Origin: Streptomyces iranensis
Lineage (GTDB): Bacteria > Actinomycetota > Actinomycetes > Streptomycetales > Streptomycetaceae
Direction of reading: 5' to 3'
Length of the DNA stretch: 64,000 bases
Assembly (NCBI RefSeq): GCF_017874715.1
Contig: NZ_JAGGLR010000004.1
Span: 372,001 to 436,000 of the forward strand
Shown here: positions 41,527 through 49,233 of the stretch, piece by piece
How the letters are laid out: the number at the start of each line of letters is the position of its first letter
Position numbering within the stretch: position 1 is the stretch's first letter
Program-made: the position numbers and the translations under genes
Notes under the pieces: generated by a model
Databases searched by the model: none
What the model saw: the letters and a program-made list of their open reading frames with translations, nothing else
What the model was told of the DNA's origin: nothing

Positions 41527-42668
41527 ACGGCTCCCGAGTCCTCGTCCTCAACTCCGGCTCCTCGTCCGTGAAGTACCAGCTGCTGGACATGGCCGACGGA
41601 TCCCGTCCGGCCTCCGGCATCGTGGAGCGGATCGGTGAGGGCCCGGTCGCCGACCACGCGGCGGCCCTCAAGCAGGTGGCCGACGAGCTGGCCGCCAAGG
41701 GCCTGGGCCTCGACTCGCCCGAGCTGGCGGCGGTCGGCCACCGGGTGGTGCACGGCGGCACCCGGTTCACCGAGCCGACCCTGATCACCGACGAGGTGGT
41801 CGAGGAGATCGAGAAGCTGATCCCGCTGGCCCCGCTGCACAACCCGGCCAATGTCACCGGGATCAAGGTGGCCCGCTCACTGCGCCCGGACCTGCCGCAG
41901 GTCGCGGTCTTCGACACGGCGTTCCACTCCACCATCCCGGAGGCGGCGGCGCGCTACGCGATCGACGTGGCGACCGCCGACCGCTGGGGGGTGCGGCGCT
42001 ACGGCTTCCACGGCACCTCGCACGCGTATGTCTCCCGGGCCACCGCGGAGCTGCTGGGCAAGGAGCCCGCGGAGGTCAACACGATCGTGCTGCACCTGGG
42101 CAACGGGGCCAGCGCCTCGGCGGTGCGCGGCGGTGTATGCGTGGAGACCTCGATGGGGCTGACCCCGTTGGAGGGCCTGGTGATGGGTACCCGGTCCGGG
42201 GACATCGACCCGGCGGCGATCTTCCATCTGTCCCGGGTGGGCGGTATGTCGACCGATGAGATCGACACGCTGCTCAACAAGCGCAGCGGGCTGGCCGGGC
42301 TGTGCGGGGACAACGACATGCGCGAGATCGGCCGCCGGATGGGCGAGGGCGACGACGCCGCCCAGCTCGCCTTCGACATCTACATCCACCGACTGCGGAA
42401 GTATGTGGGCGCGTACACCGCGGTGCTGGGACGGGTGGACGCCATCGCGTTCACCGCCGGTGTGGGGGAGAACTCCGCGGCGGTACGGGAGGCGGCGATG
42501 CGCGGCCTCACCGCGTTCGGCATCGAGGTGGACGGCGTCCGCAACGCGCTGCGCTCCGCCACGGCGCGGCTGATCTCCACGGAGACCAGCCGGGTCGCGG
42601 TGGCCGTGGTGCCCACCGATGAGGAGCTGGAGATCGCCAGCCAGACGTTCGACCTGGTCAGCGCCTAG
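41523..42668 (+). CDS. ackA: Acetate kinase
   Basis: 381 residues, ASKHA fold: VLVLNSGSSSVKYQLLD at the N-terminus, HRVVHGGTRFTEP, the catalytic Asp in VFDTAFHSTIPEAA, RRYGFHGTSHAYV and LHLGNGASASAV. Converts acetyl phosphate and ADP to acetate and ATP, completing the Pta-AckA route. GTG start inside the pta stop (GTGA) ensures coupled translation. Ends 61 bases before pyk. Confidence 0.95.
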   Translation: MNGSRVLVLNSGSSSVKYQLLDMADGSRPASGIVERIGEGPVADHAAALKQVADELAAKGLGLDSPELAAVGHRVVHGGTRFTEPTLITDEVVEEIEKLIPLAPLHNPANVTGIKVARSLRPDLPQVAVFDTAFHSTIPEAAARYAIDVATADRWGVRRYGFHGTSHAYVSRATAELLGKEPAEVNTIVLHLGNGASASAVRGGVCVETSMGLTPLEGLVMGTRSGDIDPAAIFHLSRVGGMSTDEIDTLLNKRSGLAGLCGDNDMREIGRRMGEGDDAAQLAFDIYIHRLRKYVGAYTAVLGRVDAIAFTAGVGENSAAVREAAMRGLTAFGIEVDGVRNALRSATARLISTETSRVAVAVVPTDEELEIASQTFDLVSA

Positions 42669-42716
42669 GCTCCGCTGTGCCCTTGACTTGAATATTCCGC
42701 TCCGAAACAAACCCGA

Positions 42717-42722
42717 TAGGAT
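42717..42722 (+). promoter_or_regulatory. -10 box of pyruvate kinase gene (leaderless)
   Basis: TAGGAT, a consensus-like Streptomyces -10, ends 7 bases before ATG 42730. TTGACT at 42683-42688 is too distant (28 bases) to pair with it and may belong to a second promoter. Confidence 0.45.
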
Positions 42723-42729
42723 CTGCCTC

Positions 42730-44157
42730 ATGCGCCGTTCCAAAATCGTCTGCACTCTGGGCCCCGCCGTCGACTCCTACGACCAGCTGAAGTCCCTGAT
42801 CGAGGCCGGGATGAACGTGGCCCGGTTCAACATGAGCCACGGAAGCCACCCGGAGCACGAGGAGCGGTACCACCGCGTCCGCAAGGCATCCGAGGAGACC
42901 GGGCACGCGGTCGGCGTCCTCGCCGACCTCCAGGGCCCCAAGATCCGTCTGGAGACCTTCAAGGACGGACCCGTTGAGCTGGTCCGCGGGGACGAGTTCA
43001 TCATCACCACCGAGGACGTGGACGGTGACCGGACCATCTGCGGCACCACCTACAAGGGTCTGCCGGGCGACGTCTCCAAGGGCGACCAGGTCCTGATCAA
43101 CGACGGCAATGTCGAGCTGCGGGTCACCTCCGTCGAGGGCCCGCGGGTGCGGACCATCGTCATCGAGGGCGGGGTGATCTCCGACCACAAGGGGATCAAC
43201 CTGCCGGGGGCGGCGGTCAATGTGCCCGCGCTGTCCGAGAAGGACATCGAGGACCTGAAGTTCGCCCTGCGGATGGGCTGCGACATGGTCGCCCTGTCCT
43301 TCGTCCGGGACGCCGGCGACGTCCGGGACGTCCACCGGATCATGGACGAGGTGGGCCGCCGGGTGCCGGTGATCGCCAAGGTGGAGAAGCCGCAGGCGGT
43401 CGCCAACATGACCGACGTCGTCGCGGCCTTCGATGGGGTGATGGTGGCCCGTGGTGACCTCGCGGTGGAGTATCCGCTGGAGAAGGTCCCGATGGTGCAG
43501 AAGCGGCTGATCGAGCTCTGCCGCCGCAACGCCAAGCCGGTGATCGTCGCGACCCAGATGATGGAGTCGATGATCACCAACTCCCGGCCCACCCGCGCCG
43601 AGGCGTCCGACGTCGCCAACGCGATCCTGGACGGCGCCGACGCGGTGATGCTCTCCGCCGAGTCCTCGGTCGGCTCGTACCCGATCGAGACGGTCAAGGT
43701 GATGTCCCGGATCGTCGAGGCCGCCGAGCAGGAGCTGCTCTCGCGCGGTCTCCAGCCGCTGGTGCCGGGCAAGAAGCCGCGCACCCAGGGCGGTTCGGTG
43801 GCGCGTGCGGCGTGCGAGATCGCCGACTTCCTGGGCGCCAAGTCGCTGGTGGCGTTCACCCAGTCCGGTGACACCGCCCGCCGGCTGTCCCGCTACCGCG
43901 CCCAGCAGCCGATCGTGGCCTTCACCACCGACGCGTCCACCCGCAACCAGCTCACGCTGAGCTGGGGCGTGGAGTCCTTCGTGGTGCCGTATGTCGAGCA
44001 CACCGACGCGATGGTCGACCTGGTGGACGCCGAGCTGCTGAAGCTGGGCCGCTACTCCGAGGGCGACACCATGATCATGACCGCCGGTTCGCCCCCCGGC
44101 GTCCCCGGCACCACCAACATGGTCCGGGTGCACCACCTGGGCGGCGCGAGCAAGTAG
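42730..44157 (+). CDS. pyk: Pyruvate kinase
   Basis: 475 residues. RRSKIVCTLGPAVDSYDQL at the start, N-terminal half of the TIM barrel with MNVARFNMSHGSH, PKIRLETF and the signature VPVIAKVEKPQAV, MVARGDLAVEYP, ATQMMESMI. The C-terminal allosteric domain (KSLVAFTQSGDTARRLSRYR) is present. It makes pyruvate and ATP from phosphoenolpyruvate. Separately promoted from ackA but same strand. A long terminator follows. Confidence 0.95.
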   Translation: MRRSKIVCTLGPAVDSYDQLKSLIEAGMNVARFNMSHGSHPEHEERYHRVRKASEETGHAVGVLADLQGPKIRLETFKDGPVELVRGDEFIITTEDVDGDRTICGTTYKGLPGDVSKGDQVLINDGNVELRVTSVEGPRVRTIVIEGGVISDHKGINLPGAAVNVPALSEKDIEDLKFALRMGCDMVALSFVRDAGDVRDVHRIMDEVGRRVPVIAKVEKPQAVANMTDVVAAFDGVMVARGDLAVEYPLEKVPMVQKRLIELCRRNAKPVIVATQMMESMITNSRPTRAEASDVANAILDGADAVMLSAESSVGSYPIETVKVMSRIVEAAEQELLSRGLQPLVPGKKPRTQGGSVARAACEIADFLGAKSLVAFTQSGDTARRLSRYRAQQPIVAFTTDASTRNQLTLSWGVESFVVPYVEHTDAMVDLVDAELLKLGRYSEGDTMIMTAGSPPGVPGTTNMVRVHHLGGASK

Positions 44158-44179
44158 CGCCGAACGCCCCGCGACGCGA

Positions 44180-44217
44180 CCGTGGGCACCGTCTCCGAAT
44201 GGAGGCGGTGCCCACGG
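44180..44217 (+). terminator. Strong terminator after pyk
   Basis: Stem arms 44180-44196 and 44201-44217 (CCGTGGGCACCG ... CGGTGCCCACGG) pair over 17 bp with one G-T wobble around a GAAT loop, followed by GCGTTTCCC. Separates pyk from the convergent gene at 44278. Confidence 0.85.
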
Positions 44218-44277
44218 GCGTTTCCCTCCTCATGGAGGGGCTGTGCGGCTCCCGAACGGGTCGCTGGGGTCGCGGGA

Positions 44278-45621
44278 TCACTCCCCGGTCTTGAACAGAT
44301 GCATCCCCGGAACGGTGAGATCGCCACCGAACTGACCGGCCTGGGTGACCGTGACATCGGTGAAGAACACCTCGGGGATGTTCACCGGCGGCGGGCTCTT
44401 GGGGCTGAAGGTGATCGGGATGAGCCCCAGCAGGTTCCCCTTCAGCTCCTCGGTGTACATGGTCACCGTGCCGTTGCGAATGGTCGAGGTGGACCCCCCG
44501 CGCGCCTGCACGTGCGTGGTGGTCCCGGCCGGACCCACCACCAGCTGGTGGAGGTCCTTGATGTCCACGCCCGAGGCGGTGAACTTCAGGACCTTCTTGA
44601 TCTGGCCCCCCTGCGTCTTGACCTCCACGATGCCCTTGTAGTCCAGGCCGTGCAGGCTCAGCATCGTGCTCTTGAGGGTCCAGGGGTCCTCGGGCAGCAG
44701 GCTCGAGGTCGGGTCCGTCTCGGCGTTCTCGTACGCGTCGGCGTCGAACTTCGGGCAGGGGAACGCCTCCTTGCCGTCCGCGTCCTTCGAGGCGGACGCG
44801 GAGGGCCCCGGAAGCGCCTTGTCCGCCTTGTCCTTGGCGTCGTCGACGGTCTTGCCCACCCCGTCCACGGTGTCCTTGACGCCCTTGCCCACCTTGTCCA
44901 CCGTGTCCTTGACCGGATCGGTGAGCTTGTCGGAGGACTTGGACGGGGACGGCGACGAGCTGGGCTCGGCGCTGGAGGACGGGCTCGGCGAGGTGCTCGG
45001 CTCGGCCGAGTCGTCCCCGCTCTTCTCGTCGGGCGTGAGGACGTCGTGGAGCGTGTCCCCGAGGCCCAGCGGGTCCAGCGGGTTCTTGGACTTGGAGGGG
45101 CTCGGCGAGGCCGAGGGCTCCTTCGACTCCTTCTCGTCCTCGGAGCCGGACGACGGAGCGGAGGAGGAACTGGACGGAGACGGCGTGGGAGCGGCCTTGT
45201 CGTCCCGGGAACCGGTCCGGCCGCCCGAGGACTCCTCAGAGCCCTTGGAGTCGTCCTTGGAGCCCTTCTCGGACGAACCCTTGGAGTCCTTGGCGTCCTT
45301 GGAGTCCTTGTCCTCGCCCTGGGCCTCCTTGCCACCCTTGGCGTCGTCCTTGTCCGCCTCGTCCGGCTGCGACACACACGGGCCGGGCTTGTAGCGGTCC
45401 TCGGGCCGGGGGTTGGCCGAGGCGAGCTGCGGAGTGAGCCCCATGCCCATCAGCACGGCCGTCGGCATGGCGGCCAGCGCTATGGCCTTGCCGGCGGGCA
45501 CCTGAAGGCGGGTGAGTACCGACTTCTTCGGTGCCGCGTGCCGTGGGCCGGTTCTGACCCGGCGCGGGCTCACTCCCTCCGGCTGCTCGGGTCGGTCTTC
45601 ACCCCGCACGGTGCCTCCCAT
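44278..45621 (-). CDS. Secreted Ser/Asp/Lys-rich protein with C-terminal beta domain (unknown function)
   Basis: 447 residues from ATG 45621 (AGGAA 8 bases ahead; overlaps the preceding DUF6114 gene by 23 bases). A signal/membrane segment near 45-70 (AIALAAMPTAVLMGMGL, then ASA) leads to a long low-complexity part (~85-265) of Ser, Asp, Lys and Pro, likely an extended wall-spanning stalk, and a C-terminal folded region (FPCPKFDADAYENAETDP ... VPGMHLFKTGE). The C-terminal region resembles DUF6230-type proteins encoded two genes upstream (TVTQAGQFGGDL; VDIKDLHQLVVG). Probably exported to the cell surface. Confidence 0.85.
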   Translation of the reverse strand: MGGTVRGEDRPEQPEGVSPRRVRTGPRHAAPKKSVLTRLQVPAGKAIALAAMPTAVLMGMGLTPQLASANPRPEDRYKPGPCVSQPDEADKDDAKGGKEAQGEDKDSKDAKDSKGSSEKGSKDDSKGSEESSGGRTGSRDDKAAPTPSPSSSSSAPSSGSEDEKESKEPSASPSPSKSKNPLDPLGLGDTLHDVLTPDEKSGDDSAEPSTSPSPSSSAEPSSSPSPSKSSDKLTDPVKDTVDKVGKGVKDTVDGVGKTVDDAKDKADKALPGPSASASKDADGKEAFPCPKFDADAYENAETDPTSSLLPEDPWTLKSTMLSLHGLDYKGIVEVKTQGGQIKKVLKFTASGVDIKDLHQLVVGPAGTTTHVQARGGSTSTIRNGTVTMYTEELKGNLLGLIPITFSPKSPPPVNIPEVFFTDVTVTQAGQFGGDLTVPGMHLFKTGE

Positions 45622-46129
45622 TCCTGGCTTCCTGGTCCGACGCGGACCCGGCCCCGGCCGGCTCCGGCACGCTGTCACCGTTCCCGTCGTCCTCCGACGC
45701 GTTTCCCGGCCCCGCGGCCGGCTGCGCGGAGGGATTCTCCCCGGGTGCCCAGGAGATGCTCATGCCGCCGCCGAACAGCGCGAGCAGGAATCCCATCAGG
45801 AAGCCGCCGAAGTTCGAGACGGGGATCGACACCAGACCGAGCAGGATGGTGGCGACTCCGGCGAACACCCGCACCATGGGCTGGAACCACATGGTCAGGC
45901 CCAGGACCACCAACAACACCCCGATGATCAGCGAGGCCGATCCGGCGGTGGTGGACATGTTGATGGTGAATCCACCGGCGTTGAGGTCGTTGTACGGGAA
46001 GTACATGATCGGTACGCCCGCCAGCAGGCTCAACAGCCCGGCCCAGAACGGGCGCTGCCAGCGCCATGCCCTGAAGGACCCCCGCCAACGGCTGATACGG
46101 TCACTCGCCCCCGGCGACTCGGCACTCAT
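45599..46129 (-). CDS. DUF6114 membrane protein
   Basis: 176 residues with about four membrane helices (~26-45 LLSLLAGVPIMYFPY, ~60-80 SLIIGVLLVVLGLTMWF, ~84-100, ~108-126 GGFLMGFLLALFGGGM) and a hydrophilic Gly/Ser/Ala C-terminal tail. DUF6114 proteins in Streptomyces accompany DUF6230 secreted proteins, as here. Function unknown. Start ATG 46129. Middle gene of a three-gene minus-strand operon. Confidence 0.85.
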   Translation of the reverse strand: MSAESPGASDRISRWRGSFRAWRWQRPFWAGLLSLLAGVPIMYFPYNDLNAGGFTINMSTTAGSASLIIGVLLVVLGLTMWFQPMVRVFAGVATILLGLVSIPVSNFGGFLMGFLLALFGGGMSISWAPGENPSAQPAAGPGNASEDDGNGDSVPEPAGAGSASDQEARNGRHRAG

Positions 46130-46265
46130 TGAAAACAGCTCCCTGGGGCTGGCGATCGGTGTGATCGCGGTTGTTCTACAGCGGTACTAGCCTGGCGCAT
46201 ACCCGCTGCGGGTCGATGCCCGGGTGAGGGGCAGCACCGCGGCCCCCCACCCTTGGCTCAGCTGA

Positions 46266-46883
46266 TCAGAAGCACTCGTTCTTGCCCTTGCTGACCTTCA
46301 TCGAAAGGCCGGAGAGCTTGAACGTGCCCGCGCTGGTCGCCCAGGCGGTCTGCTTCACACCGGTCAGCGTGGCGGAATCGGACTGCTGGCCGAACGAGCC
46401 GGGATCGGCCACGTCGCCCTTGTTGATTCCGGGACCCTTATGGGCGTCACCCGCCGCGACACCGATGTCGATCCCACGGAACGTGGCGTCCGCGTTGAGC
46501 TGATCCAGATCGATGAAGAGGTTCTTGGCCTCAACCTGCTTGCTGCCGTTGCCGGCCGTCAGCTTCAGCGACACATCGCCGAAGACCGGAACCGGGATCA
46601 CGACGGACTGGCACAGGCCCTTGAGCTTCGCGCTCTTGAACGCCGACACCGCTACGGGGATCTTCTTGCCCCCGTGCTGGGTGTCAAGCGCGCCGTACTG
46701 CGCGAACCCGGTGCCGTCGAGCCGGTCGACCGAAACCTTGAACTGCTGACCGGACACGTTGAACGAGGCCGCGAGCGCACCCTGGGACAGGGCGACGCCG
46801 ATCGCGGCCGTGGCAGCAACGCTCGGCACCATGACAACGGCGAACCGCTTCCATCTGGTGCCGCCACGAGCCACGGACTCCAT
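46266..46883 (-). CDS. DUF6230 secreted protein
   Basis: 205 residues from ATG 46883 with AGGAAAG just ahead. An N-terminal signal (~12-36, RFAVVMVPSVAATAAIGVALSQGALA) precedes a beta-rich domain: FNVSGQQFKVSVDRLDGTGF, AFKSAKLKGLCQSVVIPVP, AKNLFIDLDQLNADATFRG. Two Cys (LCQS and NECF at the C-terminus) may form a disulfide. Function unknown; family is confined to actinobacteria in my recollection. First gene of the operon with DUF6114 and the Ser/Asp-rich protein. Confidence 0.87.
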   Translation of the reverse strand: MESVARGGTRWKRFAVVMVPSVAATAAIGVALSQGALAASFNVSGQQFKVSVDRLDGTGFAQYGALDTQHGGKKIPVAVSAFKSAKLKGLCQSVVIPVPVFGDVSLKLTAGNGSKQVEAKNLFIDLDQLNADATFRGIDIGVAAGDAHKGPGINKGDVADPGSFGQQSDSATLTGVKQTAWATSAGTFKLSGLSMKVSKGKNECF

Positions 46884-47445
46884 GACTTTCCTCCTTCTCG
46901 GACGTACATCTCCGGCCGGGGCGGGGCCCCGGACCTGGGATGGGAGAAGTGCTACGTCCTCGGGAAGGAGAGCGCCCACGTCTCACAGGCGCACACCGCA
47001 CCCGAAACACCGGCGATCACCCCCGAGCGACAACCACTGGCCACGCAATCTCGCGCAACCTCCTGGACAGGCCCTGCCTTGTGGGCAGAGACCCCCCTGT
47101 CCACGGCCGGCGCCACTGCCGCCGACCTGCCCGGTGGGGACCCAACCACACCGACGCGCCGACCGGATGCCGAGCTACGGGGGGATGGACCGAGCTTGGC
47201 CGATCGTGGTCCATTCCCGGCCTGGGCACAAGGGGTTCGTTACTAGCGAGTAACGGACGGATAACCGAACTGCGGCAGGACGGTCGAGATCGGCCACACA
47301 GGGTTGCCGGACAGTGACCGGAAAGAGAGGGAGATTTACTCCAAGACCGGACAAAGCCGGGGCTCGCATTTACTGGCAGTAACAGCGACCGCGTTTACCA
47401 AGTTTTAGTAAAGAGCGGTCGCTGTGTTGTTTGAGGAGCCGGAGG
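46884..47445. promoter_or_regulatory. 562-base intergenic region (DUF6230 promoter, two TTACT inverted repeats, Trx terminator)
   Basis: No convincing gene. It has a GC-rich hairpin in the DUF6230 leader (about 46912-46935) and two inverted repeats of one class, TTACT-AGCG-AGTAA (47240-47253) and TTACT-GGC-AGTAA (47370-47382), about 130 bases apart. The terminator of the thioredoxin gene follows. The repeats could be sites for an unknown regulator. Confidence 0.6.
47383..47424 (-). terminator. Terminator hairpin after the thioredoxin gene
   Basis: CAGCGACCGC (47383-47392) pairs with GCGGTCGCTG (47415-47424), and inside it TTTAC pairs with GTAAA. It lies 22 bases past the thioredoxin stop, on the minus strand. 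Confidence 0.7.
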
Positions 47446-48417
47446 TCAGAACAGCACCCGCGCCAACGCGCCGCGCGCCGCCACCACTCGGGGGTCCTCA
47501 CCGCCGATCACATCGAACAGACTCAGGAGATGAACCCGGGCCGCGTCCCGGTCCTCCCCCGCCGTGCGGCGCACCGCGTCCACCAACCGGCCGAAGGCGT
47601 CCTCCACATGACCGCCCACCAGGTCGAGGTCGGCCGCCGCGATCTGGGCCCTGACATCCGCCGGGCCCTCCGCGGCCGCCTTGCGCACCTGCGTGGCGTC
47701 CGCTCCCTGGACGCGCTCCAGCAACTGGGCCTGGGCCAGGCCCAGCTTGGCCTCGCCGTTGGCGGGGTCGTCGGCGAGCAGACCCTGGTACGCCCGCACC
47801 GCGCCGCCCAGGTCACCGGCGTCCAGCGCCTGGTGGGCCGCGGCGAGCGCGAGGTCCTGCGGCGACTCGGGGACCTCCGGCACGTCCTCCTCGGCGGCCT
47901 CGTCCTGGGCGCCGGGTTCAACCGGTGTGCCCACGATGCCGAACTGCTGCTCCGCCGCCTGGATCAGCTGGTCCAGCACCTGGCGGATCTGCGCCTCGGG
48001 CGCGGCGCCCTGGAAGAGCGGCACCGGCTGGCCCGCGATCACCGCGAAGACCGCGGGGATGCCCTGCACGCCGAACTGCTGGAAGAGCATCTGGTTGGCG
48101 TCGACGTCGATCTTCGCGAGGACGAACTGCCCCGCGTACTCCGTGGCCAGCCGCTCCAGGACGGGGCCGAGCTGCTTGCACGGCTCGCACCACTCGGCCC
48201 AGAAGTCGATGACGACCGGCACTTCGGTGGAGCGCTGCAGGACGTCCTGCTGAAAACCCGCCTCGTCGACATTGAAGATCAGACGGCCGGGCGCGGGGGC
48301 GCCCCCGGTGCGGGCCGTCTCGGCCCGCGCCCGCTCCGCCTTCTGCTTCGCTTCTCCGGCCGCCTTCACCGCGGCGAGGTCGACCGCTCCACTCATGGAC
48401 ATGTTCCGTGGCTGCAT
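47446..48417 (-). CDS. CnoX/YbbN-like thioredoxin with TPR-type C-terminus
   Basis: 323 residues. A charged N-terminal tail, a thioredoxin domain (~50-150) with the redox pair Cys77/Cys80 in WAEWCEPCK and the cis-Pro in GVQGIPAVFAV, then an acidic linker (DEAAEEDVPEVPE) and a helical tetratricopeptide-like domain (~190-320). This is the layout of YbbN/CnoX, a chaperedoxin that shields oxidised proteins; here the two active Cys are kept, so it may also be a reductase. Cytoplasmic, no signal. ATG 48417, with TCCTCC complement ahead. Confidence 0.9.
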   Translation of the reverse strand: MQPRNMSMSGAVDLAAVKAAGEAKQKAERARAETARTGGAPAPGRLIFNVDEAGFQQDVLQRSTEVPVVIDFWAEWCEPCKQLGPVLERLATEYAGQFVLAKIDVDANQMLFQQFGVQGIPAVFAVIAGQPVPLFQGAAPEAQIRQVLDQLIQAAEQQFGIVGTPVEPGAQDEAAEEDVPEVPESPQDLALAAAHQALDAGDLGGAVRAYQGLLADDPANGEAKLGLAQAQLLERVQGADATQVRKAAAEGPADVRAQIAAADLDLVGGHVEDAFGRLVDAVRRTAGEDRDAARVHLLSLFDVIGGEDPRVVAARGALARVLF

Positions 48418-48488
48418 GGTCCCATCCTCCCCTCTTCGCGCGGTGAAGGGAAAAGCGCATCAGCCGATGGACCGGCCGTGGCACGCCC

Positions 48489-48511
48489 TTACGCTACGAG
48501 TCGTAGCGTAA
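48489..48511. promoter_or_regulatory. Perfect 23-bp operator palindrome upstream of TetR gene
   Basis: TTACGCTACGA-G-TCGTAGCGTAA: 11-base perfect arms around one base, 45 bases before the TetR start and within the divergent region shared with the thioredoxin gene. Confidence 0.85.
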
Positions 48512-48542
48512 CTCACCCGGGACGATGCGCGGTACTGGCGGG

Positions 48543-48548
48543 TAGGGT
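48543..48548 (+). promoter_or_regulatory. -10 box of the TetR gene (leaderless)
   Basis: TAGGGT ends 7 bases before ATG 48556, so the message would start at the initiation codon. No ribosome site is present. Confidence 0.5.
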
Positions 48549-48555
48549 GCCGCGC

Positions 48556-49233
48556 ATGAGCCCGTCCGCACGCCGCACCGGGCGCCCGCGCAGCGCCGAG
48601 GCCGACCGCGCCATCCTGGGCGCCACGCGTGCCGCCCTGGTGGAACTGGGCTGGGCGAAGCTGACCCTGGGCGATGTGGCGGCCCGTGCCGGAGTCGCCA
48701 AGACGACCCTCTACCGCCGCTGGGCGAGCAAGTGCGAGCTGGTGGTGGACGCGGTCGCGGCGGTCTTCGACGAACACCTGGAAGCGGGCGACCACGGCAG
48801 TCTGCACGCCGATGTGGAGGCCGCGGTGATCCGGCTGGGGGCGCTGCTGGAGCGCCCCGAGACGGGCACCGCGCTGATGGCCGTCCTCGCCGAGGCCACG
48901 CACGACGAGTCGCTGCGGTGCCGGGTGCGCTCGGCGATCGTGGACCGGCAGAAGCGGCTGGTGACGATCGGCCGGGAGCGCGCCCGGCTCCGTGGTGAGC
49001 TGCCGCGCGAGGAGGACCCGGAGGCGTCGGCCCGCAACGCGGACCTGATCTTCGACGCGGTCGCCGGGACGGTGCTCCACCGGCTGATGGTCAGCGCGGA
49101 GCCGGTGGACCCGCGCTGGGCCCGGGACTTCACGGATCTGCTGCTGTACGGGATGACCGGGGCGGACGCCGGTGGCGCGGCGGCCGCCGGACCCGCCCCG
49201 GACGGGGCTCAGAAGCCGGCCGGCTCCGTGTAG
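48556..49233 (+). CDS. TetR/AcrR-family regulator
   Basis: 225 residues. Helix-turn-helix at ~35-60 (LTLGDVAARAGVAKTTLYRRW) with the ARAG..KTTLYRRW form, followed by a TetR_C_16-like ligand domain (LLERPETGTALMAVLAEATH). Preceded by a perfect palindrome and a leaderless promoter, so self-repression is likely; the divergent thioredoxin gene may share the site. Its last 25 bases overlap the convergent icmA end. The ligand is unknown. Confidence 0.9.
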   Translation: MSPSARRTGRPRSAEADRAILGATRAALVELGWAKLTLGDVAARAGVAKTTLYRRWASKCELVVDAVAAVFDEHLEAGDHGSLHADVEAAVIRLGALLERPETGTALMAVLAEATHDESLRCRVRSAIVDRQKRLVTIGRERARLRGELPREEDPEASARNADLIFDAVAGTVLHRLMVSAEPVDPRWARDFTDLLLYGMTGADAGGAAAAGPAPDGAQKPAGSV

